Assembly: GCA_900769075.1 (NCBI GenBank)
Contig: CAAGFE010000111.1
Coordinates: forward strand, 1 to 64,000
From: Clostridia bacterium
GTDB lineage: Bacteria > Bacillota > Clostridia > Christensenellales > Aristaeellaceae
DNA length: 64,000 nt
Reading direction: 5' to 3'
Shown: positions 34,333 through 40,381 of the stretch, in pieces
How the letters are laid out: every line of letters begins with the position of its first letter
How positions within the stretch are numbered: the first letter of the stretch is position 1
Translations under genes and position numbers: made by a program
Notes under the pieces: model-generated
What the model was told of the DNA's origin: nothing
Database searches by the model: none
The model's input: the letters and a program-made list of their open reading frames with translations, nothing else

Positions 34333-34930
34333 GGATTTGTCCTCCTTTCACTTTGTCAGACGCGGAAAACGGCGGATTGTTCCCGGGTTGGGCCAGAAAA
34401 GCTGCGATTTTCTGCCGCGCCCGGTTGAGGCGGCTCTTGACCGTGCCGACGGAGGTTTTCATCACATCGGCAATTTCCTCGTATCCCAGGCCCTGCAGCG
34501 CGTACAGGATGATGACCGTGCGCATGTCGCCGGGCAGGGAATCAATGGCGGCGCGGATGTTTTCGGCGGATTCCGCCTTCAGGACGGCCTCGTCCGGGGT
34601 GGGGGCGGTGTCCACCGGCGCAAAACCGTCCTCCGCCAGCTCATCGGCGGATTCGGTGGGGGGCAGGCGCTTCTGTTTGCGCAGGAAATCCAGGCAGACC
34701 GTGGCGGCGATGCGGTACAGCCAGGAGGAAAAGGCGCATTCCCCCCGGTAGCTTCGGATGGCCCGCCAGGCCTTGAGCATGGTTTCCTGCAGGCAGTCCG
34801 CCGCGTCCTCCTGGTGGTGGGTATAGTGCCAGCACACGCGCCACAGCATCTGCTCATGGGGGGTGACAAGCCGCTCGAAGGCCTGCGCATCCCCCTTCTG
34901 CGCGCGCACCAGGGTCAAATCGGTGATCAT
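34325..34930 (-). CDS. ECF-type RNA polymerase sigma factor
   Basis: This 201-residue protein has sigma region 2 (DAQAFERLVTPHEQMLWRVC, EDAADCLQETMLKAWRAI, FSSWLYRIA) and region 4 (LPGDMRTVIILYALQGLGYEEIADVM, SVGTVKSRLNRARQKI). The spacer is long and acidic (~100-130). Start ATG 34930 has GAGGGAAG upstream; the frame continues to 35005 without a ribosome site. It overlaps the DUF4349 gene by 8 bp, so sigma and probable anti-sigma are translationally coupled. It probably senses an envelope stress or signal. Its target promoters cannot be read from this window. Confidence 0.93.
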   Translation of the reverse strand: MITDLTLVRAQKGDAQAFERLVTPHEQMLWRVCWHYTHHQEDAADCLQETMLKAWRAIRSYRGECAFSSWLYRIAATVCLDFLRKQKRLPPTESADELAEDGFAPVDTAPTPDEAVLKAESAENIRAAIDSLPGDMRTVIILYALQGLGYEEIADVMKTSVGTVKSRLNRARQKIAAFLAQPGNNPPFSASDKVKGGQIHA

Positions 34931-35061
34931 GCTTCTTCCCTCGCTTTCGCATGGGGCGATTCTGCCAAGCATCCGCCGGAGGACACTGGCAGGGTGATTC
35001 TTCATATAGGACGGTTCATCGGATGATTTTGTTCCCTCTGGCGGGAAATTTCTTCTTCCTC

Positions 35062-35089
35062 ATTATAGCATAGCTCACGCCGAAAGAAA
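35062..35089 (-). promoter_or_regulatory. Candidate promoter for the ECF sigma operon
   Basis: On the minus strand a perfect TATAAT (35067-35062) lies 131 bp before the sigma start. The best -35 at 16-bp spacing is only TTTCTT (35089-35084). The leader between it and 34930 shows no clear structure. A TGAACC (35019-35014) nearer the gene might be part of an autoregulated ECF promoter, but its -10 is not clear. Confidence 0.4.
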
Positions 35090-35125
35090 ACCTGTATCCG
35101 GGACGAATAGGAAAACGAAATTTTG

Positions 35126-35152
35126 TTAGCACTCTCGGTCGATGAGTGCTAA
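35126..35152. promoter_or_regulatory. CIRCE element (HrcA operator) upstream of htpG
   Basis: TTAGCACTC (35126-35134) and GAGTGCTAA (35144-35152) are perfect arms separated by 9 bp, exactly the CIRCE consensus. It lies just upstream of the htpG -35, so HrcA should repress htpG at normal temperature. Confidence 0.95.
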
Positions 35153-35159
35153 TTTTCTC

Positions 35160-35188
35160 TTGCATTTCGGGAAAACTGGTGGTACAAT
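35160..35188 (+). promoter_or_regulatory. Sigma-A promoter of htpG
   Basis: TTGCAT (35160-35165), a 17-bp spacer and TACAAT (35183-35188) lie directly after CIRCE and 65 bp before the htpG start. Confidence 0.8.
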
Positions 35189-35252
35189 ATCCCCTGTGAT
35201 CAGCGAATCACAGAAAAATCATCTGCAATCTGTTACCAGGAGGTACTTATTG

Positions 35253-37139
35253 ATGGCTATCAACATGGAAAAGGGTTCCGTATCCATCGACGCGCAGAAT
35301 ATTATGCCCGTCATCAAGCGCTGGCTGTATTCCGACCAGGACATCTTCCTGCGGGAGGTGGTGTCCAACGCCTGCGACGCGATCACCAAGTTCCGCATGA
35401 AGTACGGCACGGAGGAGGAGATGCAGGTTCTCGTCACCGTGGACAAGGAGAACAAGACCATCACCATCTCCGATACCGGCATCGGCATGACCGCCGACGA
35501 GGTGCGCCGCTATATCAACCAGGTGGCGTTCTCCGGCGCGAGCGAGTTCATGAAGAACTTTGAGGGCGATGAGAAGAAGGGCGACATCATCGGTCACTTC
35601 GGCCTGGGCTTCTACAGCGTGTTCATGGTGAGCGACAAGGTCGAGATCGTCACCCTGTCCGCCGAGGAGGGCGCGGAAGCGGTGCATTGGGTCTCCGAGG
35701 ACGGCATGTCCTTTGAAATGGAGGCGGGTGAACGTGCTTCCCACGGCACCGACATCATCCTGCACATCAGCGAGGACGCGAAGGAATTCCTCGAAATGTA
35801 CCGCGTGCGCGAGGTATTGACCCGCTACTGCGGCTACATGGCCTACCCCGTGAACCTCTTTGACGCCAACGCCAAGCCCTTCGAGCGCGAGGAGGAGGTG
35901 GAGGGCGAGACCGACGCGGACGGCAAGCCCCTCAAGCGCAAGGTCATGGTGGATCCCAAGCCCAGCCGCATCAACGAAACCGCGCCCCTGTGGCTGAAGA
36001 AGCCCTCCGAGTGCGAGGAGCAGGAGTACATCGACTTCTACCACAAGATGTTCGGCTACGAGGATCCGCTGTTCTGGGTGCACCTGAACGTGGACTACCC
36101 CTTCAACCTCAAGGGCATCCTCTACTTCCCCAAGCTCAAGAACGAGTTCGGCGCCAACGAGGGCCAGGTGAAGCTGTTCTCCGGTCAGGTATTCGTGGCG
36201 GACAATGTCAAGGAGGTCATCCCCGAGTTCCTGATGCTGCTCAAGGGCGTGATCGACTGCCCCGATCTGCCGCTGAACGTCAGCCGTTCCTTCCTGCAGA
36301 ACGACGGCACGGTCAAGAAGCTTTCCGCCCACATCACCAAGAAGGTGGCGGATCGCCTGGTCGGCCTGTTCAACACCGAGCGCGAGAGCTACGAGAAGTA
36401 CTGGGATGACATCAACCCCTTCGTCAAGTTCGGCTGCATGAAGGACAGCAAGTTCTACGAGGCGGTCAAGAAGGCGCTGCTGCTCAAGCTGACCGATGAC
36501 CGCTATGTCACCTTCACCGAATACCGGGACGCCAACGGCGAAAAGGCCGACAAGAAGATCTTCTACACCAACGATCCCAAGCGCCAGGCCGCCAGCGTCG
36601 CCATGTACACCAGCCGCGGCATTGACGTGGCGGTGATGGATCACATCATCGACGCCAACTTCCAGTCCTTCATGGAGTATTCCGGCGGGGACGACGCGGT
36701 GACCTTTGCCCGGGTGGACGCGGATGTGTCCGGCCTGACGGAGGAGTCCGACGAGGGCGCAAGCCTGGATCAGGCCAAGCTGGCGGAGATGTTCCGCAAG
36801 GCCCTGGGCCAGGAGGAGCTGCCCGTGGAGCTGTCCGCCCTGGCGGATGCCGAGCTGCCCGCCATCGTCACCGAGGATGAGCAGATGCGCCGCATGAAGG
36901 ATATGTACCGCATGTATGGGCAGAATTTCATGATGCCCGACCGGTACACCCTGGTGCTGAACCGCCGCAACGCCACCGTCCAGGCCCTGGCGGAGCGCGA
37001 CCCGGAGGACGAAACGACGGCGATGCTCTGCCAGCAGCTCTACGACCTGGCCCGGATGTCCGCCAAGCCCCTGGAGGCGGAGGAAATCACCGAGTTCCTC
37101 AAGCGCAGCCAGAAGCTGGTCGCCATGGCCGTCAAATAA
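35253..37139 (+). CDS. htpG: Chaperone protein HtpG (Hsp90)
   Basis: This 628-residue cytosolic ATP-dependent chaperone has the length usual for bacterial Hsp90. The N-terminal GHKL ATPase shows IFLREVVSNACDA, SDTGIGMT and IGHFGLGFYSVFMV. The middle domain carries VDYPFNLKGILYFP and LNVSRSFLQND with the conserved Arg. The C-terminal dimerisation domain ends the protein. AGGAGG lies 9 nt before ATG 35253; the frame open from 35142 runs through the CIRCE and promoter and is not used. It is transcribed alone, from a CIRCE promoter to a hairpin terminator at 37153-37186. Confidence 0.98.
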   Translation: MAINMEKGSVSIDAQNIMPVIKRWLYSDQDIFLREVVSNACDAITKFRMKYGTEEEMQVLVTVDKENKTITISDTGIGMTADEVRRYINQVAFSGASEFMKNFEGDEKKGDIIGHFGLGFYSVFMVSDKVEIVTLSAEEGAEAVHWVSEDGMSFEMEAGERASHGTDIILHISEDAKEFLEMYRVREVLTRYCGYMAYPVNLFDANAKPFEREEEVEGETDADGKPLKRKVMVDPKPSRINETAPLWLKKPSECEEQEYIDFYHKMFGYEDPLFWVHLNVDYPFNLKGILYFPKLKNEFGANEGQVKLFSGQVFVADNVKEVIPEFLMLLKGVIDCPDLPLNVSRSFLQNDGTVKKLSAHITKKVADRLVGLFNTERESYEKYWDDINPFVKFGCMKDSKFYEAVKKALLLKLTDDRYVTFTEYRDANGEKADKKIFYTNDPKRQAASVAMYTSRGIDVAVMDHIIDANFQSFMEYSGGDDAVTFARVDADVSGLTEESDEGASLDQAKLAEMFRKALGQEELPVELSALADAELPAIVTEDEQMRRMKDMYRMYGQNFMMPDRYTLVLNRRNATVQALAERDPEDETTAMLCQQLYDLARMSAKPLEAEEITEFLKRSQKLVAMAVK

Positions 37140-37152
37140 TCCATTGAAATTA

Positions 37153-37186
37153 GGACGCTGTTCCCTCTCCGGAGCAGCGTCCTTTT
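37153..37186 (+). terminator. Terminator of htpG
   Basis: An 8-bp perfect stem (37153-37160 with 37175-37182) is followed by TTTT. It stands between htpG and the convergent zinc-ribbon gene. Confidence 0.75.
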
Positions 37187-37192
37187 CTGCGT

Positions 37193-37387
37193 CTATTCAA
37201 ACAGCGTGCAGCCCATCTCGCGGAACTCTGCGGCCTTCTGCCTGAGTACCTCCACCGTCACGGCGAAATGCGCCGCCATGCAGCCGTAGCACAGGAATTC
37301 CGCCGCGCCCCGGTTGATGAGCTTCTTCGTCAGACCGACCTCGTCCCGGGTGAGGTCAGCCCCGCATTGACGGCAATGCTCAGGCAT
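37193..37387 (-). CDS. Small zinc-ribbon-like protein
   Basis: This 64-residue protein has two CxxC-type knuckles (CRQCG at the start, CYGC near residue 33) around a DEVGLTKKLINRGA helix, suggesting a structural zinc site. It starts inside the end of the alpha-galactosidase gene (8-bp overlap) and so is translated with it. I recognise the pattern as a small conserved Clostridial protein but know no function. Enzyme partner, nucleic acid binding or redox role are all open. Confidence 0.7.
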   Translation of the reverse strand: MPEHCRQCGADLTRDEVGLTKKLINRGAAEFLCYGCMAAHFAVTVEVLRQKAAEFREMGCTLFE

Positions 37388-38552
37388 TTGTCTTCACCAG
37401 CCTGCACAGGTACAGCTTGCAGTCGTGCCCCTCGATGTGGGGATTGAAAAAATCGGAAACCGGGCCGAGATGTTCGCCGGTGAACACGTCGGTCATGTCC
37501 AGGGCAACGCCGCCGGTGACGGGCAGCCCCATGTCCACAAATTCACCGTGCACCTCCGCGCCCTCATCCGCCAGGTTGGCGTAGAAAAGCGCAAACTCGT
37601 TGTCCGTCAGGTGGCGCAGGAGGATGAACGCCGAATCCGGCACAGGGCGCCACTGACCATTCGCTGTGATGATCACGCTGTCCCGGCGGACAAGGTAGGG
37701 CGCGCGGCATTCCTCATCCTGATTGATCCGCAGCAGCGTCCTGTTCTGCATCAGCTCCCTGTAAACGGGCGCCAGATTGCGCAGATCGGCGCCCATCATC
37801 AGCGGCACGCCGCACAGGCACCACAGGGTGAACTGGAGCCGGTATTCCTCGTAGGTGCAGACCTTGCCCAGCCCCACGTTGCCCTTGCCGCACATGCCGA
37901 CGGTCAGCATGTCCATATCGTTGAAGCAGCAGCTGCCGGACATGCACAGCTTGTCCAGCTGGGACTTGACAATGTCAGTGAAGGACTGGAAATTGTCGAA
38001 GATATCGCCCGTGGAGCGGTACATGTGCGCGCCGATCTGGCGCATCCACTGGCCGGGCTCCTGCTGGCCCCAGTTGCAGGCGGAGAAAAGGATCTCCCGG
38101 CCCGTGGCCTTCAGCGCCATGGACATGGTCAGATACCGGGCCTTGCAGTTGCCGGAGGACGGGAAGTTGCAGAAGTCGTACTTGAGGAAGTCCACGCCCC
38201 AGTCCGCGAAGGTTTGGGCGTCGACAAATTCGTGGTCGTAGCTGGCCGGATACCCTGCGCAGGTGCGCGCCCCGGCACAGGAGTACATGCCGAATTTCAG
38301 GCCCTTGCTGTGCACATAATCCGCCACGGCCTTCATGCCATGGGGGAATTTCTGCGGGTCGGGCACGAGTCTTCCGTCCGCGCCGCGCTGGCGAAGGCTC
38401 CAGCAATCGTCAATGACCAGGTATTCATAGCCTGCATCCCTGTAGCCCTCGCTGACCATGTGATCCGCGATTTCCCGGATGAGGGCCTCGCTGATGTTCG
38501 AGCCGAAGGTGTTCCAGGAATTCCAGCCCATCGGGGGCGTGCGTGCAATCAT
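37380..38552 (-). CDS. Alpha-galactosidase, GH27 family, cytosolic
   Basis: This 390-residue protein has the GH27 hallmarks: TPPMGWNSWNTFG at the N-terminus, DDCW, the nucleophile Asp126 in FLKYDFCN and the acid/base Asp183 in STGD. The C-terminal beta domain is short but present. Members release terminal alpha-galactose from raffinose-type sugars, galactomannan or galactosides, and a few act on beta-L-arabinopyranose. No signal peptide is present, so it works on imported sugars. GGAGG precedes ATG 38552. It is divergently oriented from the arabinanase operon and shares the 374-bp intergenic region with it. Confidence 0.93.
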   Translation of the reverse strand: MIARTPPMGWNSWNTFGSNISEALIREIADHMVSEGYRDAGYEYLVIDDCWSLRQRGADGRLVPDPQKFPHGMKAVADYVHSKGLKFGMYSCAGARTCAGYPASYDHEFVDAQTFADWGVDFLKYDFCNFPSSGNCKARYLTMSMALKATGREILFSACNWGQQEPGQWMRQIGAHMYRSTGDIFDNFQSFTDIVKSQLDKLCMSGSCCFNDMDMLTVGMCGKGNVGLGKVCTYEEYRLQFTLWCLCGVPLMMGADLRNLAPVYRELMQNRTLLRINQDEECRAPYLVRRDSVIITANGQWRPVPDSAFILLRHLTDNEFALFYANLADEGAEVHGEFVDMGLPVTGGVALDMTDVFTGEHLGPVSDFFNPHIEGHDCKLYLCRLVKTNA

Positions 38553-38678
38553 GTTGATTTTCCTCCTTTATCCTTCCCTGCGGGAAGCCGCGATCTATGG
38601 GATAGCAATTCGCGCTGAAACGGGAGAATCCTGCCGCGCCCCGCATTTCTTTGAAACCCCGGCGCGGAGAGGCCCCGC

Positions 38679-38695
38679 TTGTACAGGTTGCACAA
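38679..38695. promoter_or_regulatory. Palindromic operator candidate between GH27 and arabinanase genes
   Basis: TTGTACAGGTTGCACAA is a 17-bp imperfect palindrome (TTGTrCA arms around a central AGGTT region) in the divergent intergenic region. TTGTAC half sites occur in GntR-type sugar operators, including AraR. The regulator is not in the window. Confidence 0.3.
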
Positions 38696-38811
38696 AACCG
38701 TTTTTGCTGCGCATGAGGAGAAGGAGCGTCCGAAAGAAGCAAAAAATGAGCATAAATCGGAGGGAAATCAGAAAAAACCGTCACAAAATTTGCTGATTTG
38801 GCAAAATTTCC

Positions 38812-38841
38812 TTGACAAATATGATATGATACATGTAAAAT
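38812..38841 (+). promoter_or_regulatory. Sigma-A promoter of the arabinanase/transport module B operon
   Basis: A perfect TTGACA (38812-38817), an 18-bp spacer and TAAAAT (38836-38841) lie 85 bp before the first start codon. Confidence 0.75.
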
Positions 38842-38842
38842 A

Positions 38843-38907
38843 GATTCGGTTACAAATTGTTCAAAATCACCGAATCCGAGGAATGATACACTCGGAGCTT
38901 TTTCGGT
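38843..38907 (+). promoter_or_regulatory. Leader with alternative hairpins, possible attenuator
   Basis: The leader can form GATTCGGT (38843-38850) with ACCGAATC (38869-38876), or TCCGAG (38875-38880) with CTCGGA (38891-38896) followed by GCTTTTT (38897-38903), a terminator shape. The two stems share 38875-38876 and so compete. No short leader peptide or known riboswitch core was recognised. Confidence 0.4.
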
Positions 38908-38926
38908 GCGTTGGAGGAGTGATGCT

Positions 38927-40381
38927 ATGCGGATACGCAAAATCGCAGCGATCCTTCTGGCCGCCCTGCTGGGCATGAGTCCCCTCGCCGCCGCAGCGGA
39001 GGACGCCATCCCCAACCGCAGCCTGCCCATGCCCAAGTTCATGAAGAACGTGGCAGTCCATGATCCGTCGATCATCAAGGCAGACGACGGATACTATTAC
39101 ATTTACGGCTCCCACATGGCAGCGGCCCGAAGCAGCGACCTGATCGACTGGCAGATGATCTCCGCCGGGCCCTCCAATGCCGCCTGCACGCTGGTGGACA
39201 ACGTGCAGACCCAGATGCAGGAAGCGCTCTCCTACGCCAGGACGACCACCTTCTGGGCGCCGGACGTGGTGCGGCTGGCCAACGGCACCTATGTGATGTA
39301 CTACTGCACCTGCGAGGGCTCCAGCCCGCTGTCCGCCCTGGGCATCGCCTATGCGGACAAGCCGGAAGGCCCCTTTGTCAACCAGGGCATCATCCTCAAA
39401 TCCGGATACAGCGGGTATAACGCCACGGTCTACCCCAACGCGGTGGATCCCTGCACCTTCTTTGACAAAGAGGGCAGGCTGTGGATGGTCTACGGCTCCT
39501 ACTCCGGCGGCATCTACATCCTGGAGATGGACCCCGAAACCGGCTTCCCGCTGACCGGGCAGCCCACCTACGGCAAACGGCTGCTGGGCGGCAATCACGC
39601 CCGCATCGAGGCGCCCTACATCCTGTACAGCCCGGATACGGACTACTACTACCTGTTCCTGTCCTTCGGCGGGCTGGGCGCGGCGGACGGATACAACATC
39701 CGCGTCTGCCGGTCGAAGAACCCCGACGGCCCCTATGAGGACGCCCTGGGGCAGGACATGATCAAGTGCATGGGTCGCCCCGGCACCTTCTTCAACGACC
39801 CGGATTACGAGCCCTATGGCGTGAAGCTCCTGGGCGGCTACGAATTCCTCGCGGCCGAGGGCGACAGGAACCGCATCACCGTCGCCTACCGCAGCCCCGG
39901 TCACAACAGCGCCTATTATGATGAAGAAACCGGGCGGTACTTCCTCGTGTTCCATACCCGCTTCGCCAACAGCGGCGAGTCCTTCCAGGTGCGCGTCCAT
40001 CAGATGTACATGAACGCCGAGGGCTGGCCGGTGGTGTCCCCGCTGCGCTACGCGGGCGAGAAGCCGGAAACGGTGGATGCGTCCCTGCAAACGGGTGCGT
40101 ACAAGGTGCTGCTGCACGAGCGGGACATCAACAAGGCGGAGCATGAGAGCCAGGTGATGACGCTGAACGCGGACGGAACCGTCACCGGCGATCACACCGG
40201 CACCTGGGCCTGCGAGGACGGCGTGAACGTCCAATTGACCCTGGACGGTCTCGCCTACACCGGCGTGATGCATACCGCCCTGGATGCTTCCCAGCGAACC
40301 TGGGTCACCTGTATTTCCGCACTGGATGAAAACGGCGCTGCGCTCTGGGCCACCCGGGCGTACAGCAACGATCAAGAATGA
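38927..40381 (+). CDS. Secreted GH43 endo-alpha-1,5-L-arabinanase
   Basis: This 484-residue protein has a signal peptide (AAILLAALLGMSPLAAAA). The GH43 arabinanase propeller has Asp46 in VHDPS (base), Asp174 in AVDPC (pKa modulator) and Glu228 in RIEAPY (acid). The GHNS segment and a C-terminal beta-barrel domain (~390-484, VMTLNADGTVTG) match the two-domain bacterial AbnB/Abn2 type, which cuts the arabinan backbone and often carries a calcium site. The start is set by GGAGGAG 7 nt before ATG 38927. It overlaps the large binding protein gene of module B by ATGA. It is thus the first gene of that transport operon and strong evidence that module B imports arabino-oligosaccharides. Confidence 0.92.
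   Translation: MRIRKIAAILLAALLGMSPLAAAAEDAIPNRSLPMPKFMKNVAVHDPSIIKADDGYYYIYGSHMAAARSSDLIDWQMISAGPSNAACTLVDNVQTQMQEALSYARTTTFWAPDVVRLANGTYVMYYCTCEGSSPLSALGIAYADKPEGPFVNQGIILKSGYSGYNATVYPNAVDPCTFFDKEGRLWMVYGSYSGGIYILEMDPETGFPLTGQPTYGKRLLGGNHARIEAPYILYSPDTDYYYLFLSFGGLGAADGYNIRVCRSKNPDGPYEDALGQDMIKCMGRPGTFFNDPDYEPYGVKLLGGYEFLAAEGDRNRITVAYRSPGHNSAYYDEETGRYFLVFHTRFANSGESFQVRVHQMYMNAEGWPVVSPLRYAGEKPETVDASLQTGAYKVLLHERDINKAEHESQVMTLNADGTVTGDHTGTWACEDGVNVQLTLDGLAYTGVMHTALDASQRTWVTCISALDENGAALWATRAYSNDQE

Noticed and set aside
35142..35252. N-terminal extension of HtpG
   Set aside because: It overlaps the CIRCE element and promoter. AGGAGG and the family N-terminus fix the start at 35253.
38479..38796. 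Plus-strand frame of 105 codons upstream of the arabinanase gene
   Set aside because: It overlaps the start of the GH27 gene on the other strand, precedes the mapped-like promoter and shows no domain.
38843..38907. Known riboswitch class in the arabinanase leader
   Set aside because: The ~65-nt leader is too short and lacks any conserved aptamer core I know. Only simple competing stems are seen.
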